The notes beneath the pieces were generated by a model. It was not told the DNA's origin and ran no database searches. It saw only the letters and a program-made list of their open reading frames with translations. The position numbers were made by a program, and so were the translations under genes. A DNA stretch of 64,000 nt. Origin: Dipteronia dyeriana. Taxonomy: Eukaryota > Streptophyta > Magnoliopsida > Sapindales > Sapindaceae. This document shows positions 22,655 to 33,950 of this stretch, piece after piece; position 1 is the first letter of the stretch, and each line of letters begins with the position of its first letter. The stretch spans positions 94,533,152 through 94,597,151 of the forward strand of contig CM065299.1 of assembly GCA_032871835.1 (NCBI GenBank), read 5' to 3'.

Positions 22655-23230
22655 ATGTCTATAGGGATGGCCAATGGGAAAATGGGGGCGGATGTAGGTT
22701 CCCTCCATTCCCAACCCATTGGGGTTGAGGTAATTTTGGGGGGAGGTCCCCCCATCCCCATCCCCTTCCTCATTTTTTCCATTTTTCACCGTTTTTTCCC
22801 CGTTTTCCCATTCCTCCATTTTTCTTGTATCAGTAAAAATTACATATTAAAGAAACACACAAATTTGTAATCCAATAAATTCAAATACAAAATACCATCT
22901 CATACAAATTGAAATGAAAGTTAAGTTGTTTAATATGTATATATAGTTAGCAAAATATGTTAATAAATTATATGGAGCTTGTTTGGTGTGTAATTTAACA
23001 AGAAAATCAGTATGTATATATAGTTAGCTAGTTTGGTGTCATGGTCTGTAATTTAAGTTATGGTTTATAAATATATTAATATATTTTTATATAATATTAT
23101 AATATTTGAGAGAAATTGGAAAATGAGGATGGAGGTACCTAACCCTAACCTCATCCCCATTTCTAAGAATTCGTGGGAAAAATGAGAAAATGGGGATGGA
23201 AACGGATTCCCCCATCTCCAGCCTCATTTA
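22655..23230. repeat. Inverted-repeat MITE, 'GGGATGGCAATGGG' type
   Basis: The left end 'agggatggccaatggg' followed by G-rich 'aatgggggcggat' is mirrored at the right by 'ccccatttctaag' and 'ggaaacggattccccc'. The two ends are imperfect inverted repeats around an AT-rich centre. It resembles hAT-type MITEs common in plants. The target duplication was not resolved. Confidence 0.5.
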
Positions 23231-23543
23231 AATTTAGAATTAAAACTCATCATCACCTCTTCATTTCTCTATTTTTTCTTTAAAAAAATTCCCCAAATAA
23301 AAATGGGAGAGAGGGGGTTTCAGGGCCGGGTAAAATGGTCTTCCCAAAATGTCCACCACTCACTTACATGCACACATCACTACTACGCACTCACCACCTT
23401 GCACAAAAGTGACACAACAGCACATTTATGCTGTCAGCTGACACTAGATTCAAAGAGAAATCCTTGAACGAAATCCTTTTTTCAAAAATAAAAATAAAAT
23501 CGATACTCAATTTTTATTTTTATTTTTTAAAGGTCTAGACTTA

Positions 23544-24286
23544 GACTCAGTTTGATATTGTTGTGCTGTGGGAAGAAGTATTTTTGAAATTGTTGTGGAG
23601 AGAATTGCTTTTGGAATTGTTGTAGAAAGAATCAGCTAAGTGTTTGGTAAACTAATTTTCAAAAGTGTTGTGAGAACTAAAAACAATTTCAATGTGTTTT
23701 GTATACTGAAATAAAAAGTGTTGTGAGTGTGTAAAATTACTAAAAGGACATAGACATCTAAATGGTACTAATGTGCTCTACTTTACATTTTTCTTGTTTA
23801 TTTATATTTAGTGTTATATAATTATGGTACTTTATTGAATTAATTAGTCTCATTTTTTATTCTACTTTATTTAATTAATTAGCCTCATTTATTTATTTAT
23901 TTATTTATTTATTTATTTTATTCTATTTTATTTTTTATTTCATTTTTATTCTACTTTATTGAATTAATTATCCCAATTTTTTTTATACAGTTATGACAAC
24001 ATTTTTTTTTTATAGAAATATAAATCCATTTTTTTTGTTAAATTTCATTAAAGGCAAGGACAAAGTTGGAAAGTTACTAAAATTTCATTTAATATCACTG
24101 TAGCACGTTTTCTAAAAGCAGAAACCAAAATCCAAAAACATGTATTTGTAGCTTCTCAAAAACTCAGTTGGGAGAAGCTAAAAGTGACCAAAAGCACTTC
24201 CCCGCGATTTTACCAAACACCCTGTCTTAGGTCCAGAATCACTTTTGGTCCCAAAAATAGTTGGGGAAGCAATGCCAAACTGAGCC
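23544..24286 (+). mobile_element. Tourist-like (PIF/Harbinger) MITE, copy T1
   Basis: Starts GACTCAGTTTGATATTG and ends CAATGCCAAACTGAGCC, an inverted repeat, flanked by TTA on both sides (23541-23543 and 24287-24289). A TWA target site and a GG...CC-type end are the marks of Tourist/Harbinger MITEs. It is highly similar to 50105-50829 and inversely similar to 24340-25090 and 50833-51549. Confidence 0.85.
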
Positions 24287-24339
24287 TTAATTACTCATTT
24301 TATACGAAATCAAGAAATAAAGAACCAAAATTCACCTAA

Positions 24340-25090
24340 GGCTAATTCTGATCAAGTTTGACATTACTTCTCCGACTGCTTTTGAGGTCAAAAGTGATTT
24401 TGAATCAAAGACAGAGTATTTGGTAAAATCGCGGGGAAGTGTTTTTGATCACTTTTAACTTCTCCCAACTGAGATTTTTAGAAGCTACAAATACATGTTT
24501 TTGGATTTTGGATTTTGGACTTTGCTTTTTACTTTTAGAAAACGCGCTACAGTAATATTAAATGAAATTTTGTTAACTTTCCTTTTGTCCTTACCTTTAA
24601 TAAAATTTACCAAAAAAAATTGGATTTACATTGTTGTACAAAAAACTTATTGTCATAACTGTATAAAAAAAATTGACTAATTAATTCAATAAAGTAGCAT
24701 AAAAAAAATAAAGAAATGAAGTAGAATAAAAAGAAAGAAATAAATAAATAAATAAGGCTAATTAATTCAATAAAGTAAAATAAAAAATGATACTAATTAA
24801 TTCAATAAAGTACCATAAATATATAACACATAACACTTAACACAAACAAACAAGAAAAATATAAAGTATAGCACATTAGTACAATTTAGATGTCATGTTC
24901 TTTTAGTAATTTTATACATTCACAACATTTTTTACTTCAGTTTACCAATCACATTACAATTGCTTTTAGTTCTCATAACACTTTTAAAAATCAGTTTAAC
25001 AAACACTCAGCTGATTCTTCCCATAACAATTTCCACCACAACAATTCTAAAAGCATTTTTCTCCACAGCATAACAATATCAAACTGGGTC
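24340..25090 (-). mobile_element. Tourist-like MITE, copy T2, inverted relative to T1
   Basis: Reverse complement of T1 with scattered changes. Starts after TAA at 24337-24339 and ends 'caatatcaaactgggtc'. With T1 it forms a 1.5-kb imperfect palindrome with a short spacer. An insertion near the left end ('taattctgatcaa') separates the GGCT end from the 'gtttgacattac' block. Confidence 0.8.
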
Positions 25091-25372
25091 TCTATCTCCT
25101 TATAGCTACCAGCCAGAAATTACTCATTTTCGCTTAAAACCGCGAGTGATAATCATGAAAGGTTATTACTTACTAGAAAATGGCATTTGAAAAACTTGAA
25201 GCCCATCGAAGTTGCACAAAAACGATCCATTACAGTTCTGCCACTATATATATAATCATAATGCGCAGAGATCCACTACCTAAATTCTTTTAAGGTGTGG
25301 AAACGTGATAATGTTGTCTTTAAACCCATCACATGTGATGGTACGCACTCATTCATACAATATCCCAACTCC

Positions 25373-26219
25373 TAAGCACATAGAGGTTTCGCCCAGGATA
25401 GGGTGGGTTGTACCCTGTTTTTTGAAAAAAATAAAATAAAGTTTTTTCATTAGTTTTAAATATATCTCATTTAATTCTTAGTATATCTCGATCCAATTTC
25501 GATTCTTACTTAACTTATCAATTTTTTTTTATCTTAATAACAATACAATAACTTAAAAACTTACATCAAATTCATTAAAGCCTGATCAAATTAAGAAATT
25601 TTATCCCATTAACAACAAATCAAAAGTATTAGATTTACTATATAAATTAACCTTCAAGTCTTCAATAATTTCAGTTTTATGAGTTTTCATAACTTTTGGA
25701 TTTATGGAGGTATACATATATAGGTATGAAAAAACGTACAATAAGTTGTATTTTTATTCTATTTAAGTTTATGTTATAAAATTAAGTTTTATTTTTGACT
25801 ATAAACTTGTCAAAATGTCTTTACATAACAAGATGGATGACGAGTTTACTGGGAATTGTATGGTTGTTTATATTGAAAGAGAAATTGTTTTTACAGTTAT
25901 TCGGATTCTGTAATAGATGTTTTTGCATCTTTGAAGCTTCAGAAATCAAAATATAAGTAGGATCTTATTGTATTTACATTGCATACGTATTTCCTTTTTT
26001 AATCTCTAGAGATTTTTCTTGATTAGAATATATATTTGATGACAAGACTCGTTATACCCCTGATTAGGTATACTTTTTTATTTTAACTAATGAAAATTCT
26101 CTCATACCATTGAGATTCACAGTCAAAATGATTTTTTTTATTATATAGGTTTTTATCTATATAAAATTGTCTATAGCTCATTTATTAAAAGAAATTCTGG
26201 TTTCGCCCCTATAAGCTCG
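25373..26219 (+). mobile_element. Non-autonomous hAT element (25381-26211), copy N1
   Basis: Ends TAGAGGTTTCGCCC and GGTTTCGCCCCTA are short inverted repeats. The flanking 8-mers TAAGCACA and TAAGCTCG agree at 6 of 8 bases. The sequence is shared with 49119-49720 and, inverted, with 51698-52618 (for example 'ttttcattagttttaaatatat' near the left end). No coding frame is present. Confidence 0.75.
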
Positions 26220-26664
26220 TCTTAGAACATCTCACCTTCCTCTTCCACTATGCTGCCACTTCTGACACGTGGAGAATGCCATAGCTCAAATTGAAGTCAA
26301 AAGCCTCCCATGATTAGTTCTTTTAAATTAAAGCATGGAATGGAAATTACTCTTATTAAAAAAGAAAAAATCGAACTCAAGTTAAAATCTGACCCACTTG
26401 TCACGAGCCGACTACATCCTTGAAAATATGTTTTCTCCAATTGAAGAAAATAATTAACCGCATTGATTCAACCGATCAGAACAAAACACAATGAGAGCAT
26501 AATTGTATAAAACATGGAATGTCCACTACCCAGTACCAACAAGAAGCTTCAACGAAATAGAACTGCTATTAATAAATAACTATCATATATCAAAGATCTT
26601 GACTTCGAAGCATTTATCCAGCTGTAATGCTGCTAGTAATTAAACCCCTTCTACGCTACACAAC
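26220..26664. promoter_or_regulatory. Upstream region of the L-gulonolactone oxidase gene
   Basis: The only unique-looking sequence between the last transposon and the TATA box. It contains a 'gacacgtgg' G-box-like core at about 26264-26272 (CACGTG). Function is not shown by sequence alone. Confidence 0.35.
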
Positions 26665-26674
26665 TATATAAATA
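26665..26674 (+). promoter_or_regulatory. TATA box candidate for the L-gulonolactone oxidase gene
   Basis: TATATAAATA lies 93 bp before the start codon at 26767, a normal distance for a plant promoter with a short leader. Confidence 0.6.
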
Positions 26675-26766
26675 TGTGTGTATGCACAATGACTGTATGT
26701 ACAAGCCACACTTTTTTTTTTCAAAAAAAATTATAAACATCACCACCAAGCCTAATTCCCACAACC

Positions 26767-29700
26767 ATGGCGATCATGCTGCTATTTGGAGATCAACACG
26801 GCACATTTCGGCATCTTTTGCGATCAAAATGCCTTTTGTTATTAGTTTTTATAGTAAGTTGCACTCCACCAGAAGACCCCATCAATTGCTTATCATCAAA
26901 CACTTCAAGCTGCACCATCACCAACTCTTATGGCATGTTCCCGGATCGCAGCGTATGTAAAGCAGCCAACGTGGCATACCCCACCACAGAACAAGAGCTC
27001 ATTTCAATTGTATCAACAGCAACCAAGGCCAAGAGAAAAATGAAAGTAGCTACGCGTTTCTCTCACAGCATTCCAAAGCTAGTTTGTCCAGACGGCGAAG
27101 ATGGTTTGCTTATAAGCACGAAATATCTCAACCATGTATTGAAAATCGATGCTCAAGCTATGACAATGACTGTGGAGAGTGGTGTGACATTGCGGCAGAT
27201 TATAGAGGAGGCTGCTAAGGTTGGACTGGCGTTGCCGTACGCACCGTATTGGTGGGGTCTGACCATCGGTGGTCTTATTGGCACGGGTGCGCATGGAAGC
27301 ACATTGTGGAGTAAAGGGAGCTCAGTTCATGATTATGTTTCTGAGTTAAAAATTGTGAGTCCAGGAGGACGTCTAAATAATTATGCTAAGGTGAGAGTCC
27401 TCAATGAGAATAACGATCAAGATCATCAAGATCTTGATGCAGCGAAAGTTTCACTTGGAGTGCTTGGAGTTATTTCTCAGGTATGTTTTCATATATGTCC
27501 TTGTTTTGTTTTGTTCTGGAAAAGAGTTTGGCTTCTTCTTGATGGTGTTTTAATGTGGTGGTTGAAATGGGGCCTCTCTTGATATGATCCCACTCTACAA
27601 TTATTCTACTTTTAAAATGGTATTTATTTGGATTTGCTGCCTGATTTAACAAGTTTGAATAGGGAAACTTTGTGGTGCAGCAACAAGATGAAAAAAGAAA
27701 CAAGTAACGAAGAAGAAGAAATTCTGTAGTATATTCAAGATAACAATAATGGCAATCTATCTTTTTAAGAAACAAGGTCCTGGGGATAAAACCCTAAATA
27801 GCAAAACGAAAAAAGGGAAAAAAAAAAAAAAAAAAAAACTAAGAACAAAAGAAAATAGACGATATTAAATAAAGTCTAAGCAAGCACAAACACAATTGGA
27901 CTCTGCCCAAGCCTAAGTTCTGCATCGCTTTTGTTTCCATAATTATCAATTTAACCCCTCTTATTTAACTTGCATCAAACAAATTGTCATTGTCATAGTC
28001 ATGTTATTATCATTTTTTTTTCTTATTTCAATTTAGTGCAAAACAGTCATTTTGGATTGTAAATGTTAAGTATGAAATTATTGCAAAATTTTAGTCGGGT
28101 ACTTTTAATTTTAAATGTTATTTAAAATAACAAAATTAAAATAAAATAGAAAAATTAGGAAAAAAAAGGGTACTTAAAACATTATAAAATATGAAAACAA
28201 TTGGATGTAAACCACTTTAAAAAATTGATATTATATTTTTGTTTTAAATGTCATGATATTAAAAAATTTAGAGAATTGAGAACATGAAATATAATTAACA
28301 ATATAATATTTTTTTCAATATATTTAAAAACTAAAACTAAAAATAAAAAAATTAAAAAATTAAATTTGGAAAACTCAATAAAATATTAATTAAAAATTAT
28401 TTAATTTGTTATTTTCTTTTCTAAAATATTTTATATAATTTAAAATAAATAAAATATTTGAAAATTAACGGAGGTTGTAGAGCTTTCTCCATTTCCATCC
28501 ATATATATATATATATATATATTACAATAATTTTATATTATTTTAACGGATATTATTAAAAATGTCCCTGAAGTTTGAGCTATTCCCCATTTGGATCTCT
28601 TTGGTTTGAATATTGTCTCCTCGTCCAAATTGTTACTATTAATCGCCGTTTTAGTTCCTACTGTTAGGTTCTGTTAGGTTTCGGTCAATAATATGAGGGT
28701 ATAATGGTAAATAAAGGGTTAAAAATAATAAGTATTATTAAATTAAATAATAATAATTATCTAATTTTAAAATAATTAAATAATAAGTAAAAGTCTTATT
28801 ATCTCTCTCTCTATCTCTCTCTCCATTCATTTGGTGGATCTCCATTGGATGGGATCCATTTCGGTTGGGATTCGTTGTAAGCAGATGGAGGCAAGGGAAA
28901 AAGAATCTGAGAGACTATTTTTAGATGTCGTCAAAGATGGAAGCGCACCTCCATTGTCAAAGATGGAGCATTGCCCCATTTGGAGTTGAAGCTCCATCAT
29001 CGAAGGTGGAGCGTCACTCTATCGAAGCAGATATGCTCCAATATCGATGATAGAGTACAGAGTCCATTGGAGCATATCTGCTCTATCTTCAATGGAGTGT
29101 TTTGCTCCATTTGGAGCATTCCTTCAACTTTTCAGATTGAACGTTTGGTCTTTTTTATAGAAAAAATTGATGTTGTTGTGGAATTTGAGCGATTTAGGTT
29201 TTTGTTTGTGAAATTGATTTTTTTAGTCGTTTGCTGAATTGATTTTATTGTTTTATTTGAGGATTTGACTTTTGATTTTGATTTGTGGGATTGATTTCTT
29301 GTTTTTTTTTTGTGGGATTGGTTTTTGGTTTGGATTGTGTTTGGGGACTGAGAAAATGAAAATGAAAAAGGATTGATTTGGTGGTCTCTTTTGGCTGATG
29401 GTGGTAGGTATGTTTGTGGCCGATAGTGGCCGATGGGTATGTTTGTAGCCGGTGGTTGGTGTGTGTGGCCAGCGATGATTTAGATATCTGGATCTCCATC
29501 ATTTTTAATTGGATTTGGTGGAGATCCGCTATTTAATTTGTTAATATTTTTTTAAGTAAAAAATTAAAAATAAAATAAGAGATGATTCTCCACCATCCAT
29601 CCTTGAGATGGATAGTGGAGATTCATCACTCTTCTTCTTATTTCTTTTTCGTTTTTTATTTATGTATTTTTTTAAATTTTTAGAAGGATTGAGATGGACG

Positions 29701-31473
29701 GTGAAGATTCATCACTCTTTTAAAAAAAAAATTAAAATTGTATAGAAGAGTAAAATCGTATTTGCACTACAAATTCTAACGGAAATTAATAGAAGGATGA
29801 AAATAGTCATTTTTCAAACTAAAGGGACCAAAACGAGAAATATCTCAAACTAGAGGTTCGTTTTTAATAATATCTCTTATTTTAATCCTATTCATAAGGG
29901 GAAAAAAATGAAATTTTATATAAAATTTAACAAAAAAATAATGGAAATAGCCCATAAGGACTTGTTTGATACAAATTGAAACAATATGGACGTTTTTGAT
30001 ACTCAATGAAAAATAAGGACTGAAATACCCAAAGCTTCAAACCTTTAGACTAAATTGATATTTTGTTAAACAGTAGGAAAGATTTTGATATTTTTCCATT
30101 ACAATAATTTGAACAATATCTATGTCAATTGCGCATCAAAGGACAAAAGTACAGTAGTACATACAAATACAATATCTCAGTATCCAATGTGGTTTTTGCA
30201 CAGGTAACTTTGAAGTTGCAACCCATCTTCAAGAGATCAATTAGGTACATGACCACGAATGATTCTGACTTGGGAGATCAAGCGGCTAGTTTTGGACATC
30301 AACATGAGTTCGCTGACATTGTTTGGTACCCGAGCCAACGCAAGGCAGTCTACCGAATCGACGATCGCATTTCCTCCAACACATCTGGCAATGGTCTATA
30401 TGATTACATCCCATTCCGCTCCACATCTTCACTTGCTGTGTCACTCATCAGAACAACAGGTTTCCTAGCTAGCTCCCACTACTTATTTGACTATAATTCT
30501 ATAAATCAACAACAAATTAACTTTTAGTCTCTTATGGGTATTGTTATATAAAACATGTACAGAGGAGAATCAAGAAACTAAAAGCGATGCTGATGGGAAA
30601 TGCTTTGTTGCAAAGCTTGTTACATCAACACTCCGGACCTCTGCATTTGGTTTGACAAATAATGGTATTGTGTCATTCTAATTTGGTGAAAAGATAGCAG
30701 ATAATTTTCAATTTCGATTACGTGTTAAAATTTTGATCTCTCTGTTAGGTGTTACATTTACGGGCTATCCTGTGATTGGATATCACAACCGTCTTCAATC
30801 ATCGGGGACCTGCCTCGATAGTCTAGAGGACTCGATGATCACATCGTGCCCTTGGGACCCTAGAATCAAAGGCGAGTTCTTTCACCAAACTACATTCAGT
30901 GTTGGATTATCCGTTGTTAAAAGCTTCATTCAAGACATCCAGAAGCTAGTTTCATTGGAGCCTAAAGCGTTGTGTGGCATAGAACTCTACAATGGCATCC
31001 TAATGCGTTACGTTAAAGCTTCGAGCGCTTACTTGGGCAAACAAGAGGATTCATTAGACTTCGATATCTCATACTACCGAAGCAAGGATCCAATGACTCC
31101 CAGGCTATATCAAGATGTGCTCGAAGAAATAGAGCAACTCGCGGTGTTCAAGTATGGGGCGTTGCCACATTGGGGCAAGAATCGGAACGTAGTGTTTGAC
31201 GGAGTGATCAATAAATACAAGAATGCTGGGAAATTCTTCAAGGTGAAAGTGGCTTATGATCCATTAGGGCTCTTTTCTAGTGAGTGGACAGACCAAGTTC
31301 TTTCATTGAAAGCTGGGGTGACCATAGACAGACAAGGTTGTGCACTTGAAGGGTTGTGTATATGCTCACAAGACAGTCATTGTACCCCCGGAAAAGGCTA
31401 TTTATGTAAACCGGGCAAAGTTTATAAAGATGCTAGAGTTTGTACTTTCACGAGTTCTAAAAAATTTATGTGA
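26767..31473 (+). CDS. L-gulonolactone oxidase-like protein (GULLO family), 4 exons
   Basis: A flavoprotein of the aldonolactone oxidase family, linked in plants to oxidation of L-gulono-1,4-lactone to ascorbate, although many plant members have poorly known substrates. Exons 26767-27480, 30204-30459, 30563-30664 and 30749-31473 join in frame at GT-AG sites and give 598 residues, a normal length. Residues 1-32 form a basic start plus hydrophobic core ('CLLLLVFIVSC'), so secretion or ER entry is likely. An FAD_binding_4 domain covers about 65-235 ('TRFSHSIPK', 'GGLIGTGAHGS'). The ALO-type C-terminal domain covers about 290-560 ('HQTTFSV', 'ELYNGILMRY', 'PHWGKNRN'). A cysteine-rich tail ('GLCICSQDSHC') is typical of GULLO proteins. 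The start was chosen because it opens the signal sequence and lies downstream of the TATA box. Intron 1 (2.7 kb) carries a MULE MITE. No break was found. Confidence 0.9.
27481..28537 (+). other. Intron 1 of the GULLO gene, left part
   Basis: Very AT-rich, with an A-run at about 27818-27838 and a (TA)n run at 28500-28522. No gene is seen. Confidence 0.8.
28538..29885. mobile_element. Non-autonomous MULE (28547-29876) with 9-bp target duplication, in GULLO intron 1
   Basis: Flanked by perfect 9-bp repeats TTATTTTAA (28538-28546 and 29877-29885), the length used by Mutator elements. Ends are inverted: CGGATATTATTAAAAATG at the left against the complement of CGTTTTTAATAATATCTC at the right. The inverted similarity continues through 'gtttgagctatt' and 'gtttgagatatt' and the 'tttggt-cctttagtttg' blocks. 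The interior is non-coding and contains several short 'ctccat'/'atggag' motifs, including a 17-bp perfect hairpin stem (29026-29042 with 29066-29082). No captured gene was recognised. Confidence 0.9.
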
Positions 31474-32760
31474 TTACATACAGCATCACCAGCCTATTTA
31501 AGACCCTATAGATGCTGATTCTTCTAATTGGAAAAGAACTATGTGCGAACAACAGTTAAAAAAAAATTAGTTACCTATTTTATTTTATCCTCGGTTTATA
31601 TCCGATGTGAGTATGTGACGACTCCAACCGATAAAATAGCTGTCGATTTTCATAGTAAGAAACTTTTACTAGCTAGTCAAGAATATCACTGATAAATTAT
31701 TCATGGGTTGGGCCTCGGTCGACCCTGTGATAACACACCCGATCCATAATTTGGTTCTTGAGGCCTAAAATCTTCTAGTGTAATTATGGGATTCGAGACC
31801 CAGCCCATGATCAGGGCCTGCTAATTGAGCACTTTAACAAATATGAAATAAATTAATAATTAGTTTAAAAAAAATAAAACCAAATATGAAATAAAAATAA
31901 CAATTTAACATAAATTTATTTGATAAGATGAGACTGGTCAGATGTGCAGGGGTATGCCCTTCATCCGTCTGCTAAACTCATAATTATTGTGGTATTTCAA
32001 AAAGAAAAAAAAATTAATATATTTTAATATTTTTCAAAATAAATTTATTTATATATATATATAAAGTTATTTCGTTCAAATCTCATGTCCAAATACGTGG
32101 TATCATTATAATCGATTCATTTAATTAAGTTAGAATTGCATGATTTAAATAAATGGATTAGAGTGGTGTGAAAGGATTTAAAAACCAAATTTGATAAAAT
32201 AGAATTACTCAATTTATTTTTCATTCTTTATAATCGTAAATAATCTAGAAAGGATAATATTAGGCTTCCCAAATTGTGTTAACATATGAGATATCAACAT
32301 TATATCACTCACCATATTATCTTATGATTTACCGGATTTTAATCTCATATACCGTCACCATTTAAGAAGAATTTGGAGAAAAAAATTTGGGAATCTCGGT
32401 ATTACTCATCCAGAAAATATCTATACATATTTAAGTTGTGCACGAGAGAAGCATGCAAAGGTTTTGGTGCTTTCGAACTTACGATTAGCCGCAGAGAATT
32501 GGCAAATCCTCGGTCCAGAAAGGGAGCTTTTGGTAATTGCACAGTAGAGAACAGACCATCTATGAATGACGTGGCAGTATTTAATTCGTTGTACTCTTTG
32601 TATCAAAACATACACACGACCACAGAGAATTATCGCTTTGTCCCAATTAGGGTCTTCTGGGTAAATAAAACCTCTCCTCTTCTTTTGGTTCGTCGGATAA
32701 AATCACGCATTCGACACCACCGGAACAGAGAAAGCAAAAACAAATAGACCCCCCAATAGC
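31474..32760. other. Intergenic region GULLO - hnRNP gene
   Basis: AT-rich with no gene supported. The frame at 32373-32747 shows no recognisable protein and overlaps the likely promoter of the downstream gene. Confidence 0.6.
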
Positions 32761-33950
32761 GATTCTCTCTCCCTCAACACACAAAACACAAAAACAATTA
32801 CTGGTATGACAAATATCTCACTTGTTTTTTCTTCTATTTAATATCAGCTATATTTTTCCTGTTTTCTCTGTTATCTTTTTCGGTGGCTCCCGCCCCCAAA
32901 TGATATTGGCCTCCATTTGATGATTTAACTCCAAAAGAATTTGTTTTGGAGCTTATTAGATTCGAATCTGTTTATGTTTAGCATGTAATCCAAGTCCTAT
33001 AACTAAAAAAAAATTAGCTTTAGCTTTACAATTAAACACAGTTAACACTCGACTTCTCTTAGATATAGGTTTTTTATTTTTGATTTTGATTTTTTTTTGT
33101 CTCGACCCACCTAATTGTACTATTTTATGTGTCAGACTTTCGGAGATAAAATGAATTCCTGGTTACGGAGTTTATTGTATACTAATTTAGGTTAACTAGG
33201 CTTGTTGAGAAATTAGGATTTGGGCATCGTCGAGGTTCTTTTGTATTTAAAGCTTCTTTTGTTTAAGTATGCATTTCGTGAAGGAATTGATACTGTTTTA
33301 TTCCGAAAACAGTATACCAGGGTTGCCGAAATTTTCAAGGAAAAGGTTTTGATTTGCTACATTTTCCATGTTTGCATTCGTAAAACGAAAACATTAGTTT
33401 ACCCGTTGGAGTAGATACTATGGGGTTGTGTTGAGGTGATGTGATGTGAGGTGATATTTTCCGTTTTGTTTTTTCTTGGGAACCAACGGATGAGAAACTC
33501 AAAATGGATTTAGGGTTTGTGTTTGTCTTCATTTTCTGCTGCTTCTCAGCTGCTGATGTGAGTAACAGGAATCACTTGTCTTTTCTATAAGTATTTCTCA
33601 ATGGACAAATCAAATATGATGATCCTCTTTACCACTGCAAATCCTTTTGACCCTTTATTTTCTTTGTCATCCAAAGGAGAAAATAGATCAAACAAAAATA
33701 TTCTTGCTTTACTACGTTTTGTTGTTCCTCTTTGACATAAACAATGAGTATCCAATTTCACGGTTGGATATCTGTCTTAAATGCATGGCCCAAAGCAAAA
33801 AACAAAAAGAAAGGAAGCTCTATTCTTGTGCATTATGCACATTCTTGTGAGCTGCCTGAATTTTCCATAATAATCATGGAAACTTGAAGGTAATTTGGGT
33901 GCTGTTCAGGCACTGTTATTTGATGATAATACTTGGGGCGTGAAACAATC
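32761..33950 (+). promoter_or_regulatory. Probable 5' leader and leader intron of the hnRNP Q-like gene
   Basis: A pyrimidine-rich leader (about 32755-32802, 'tctctctccctcaacacac') ends at a possible donor 'ctg|gtatgac' (32803). A possible acceptor 'ctgttcag|gcactg' lies at about 33908, giving a 1.1-kb leader intron before the start codon. Such leader introns are common in plant RNA-binding protein genes. No transcript evidence is available. Confidence 0.4.

Noticed and set aside
29245..29502. An 85-codon minus-strand frame inside the intronic MULE, considered as a captured gene
   Set aside because: Low-complexity Thr/Lys/Asn/Pro composition and no recognised domain, so gene capture is not supported.
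32373..32747. A 124-codon plus-strand frame upstream of the hnRNP gene
   Set aside because: No recognisable protein, and it overlaps the probable promoter and leader. Codon pattern is not convincing.
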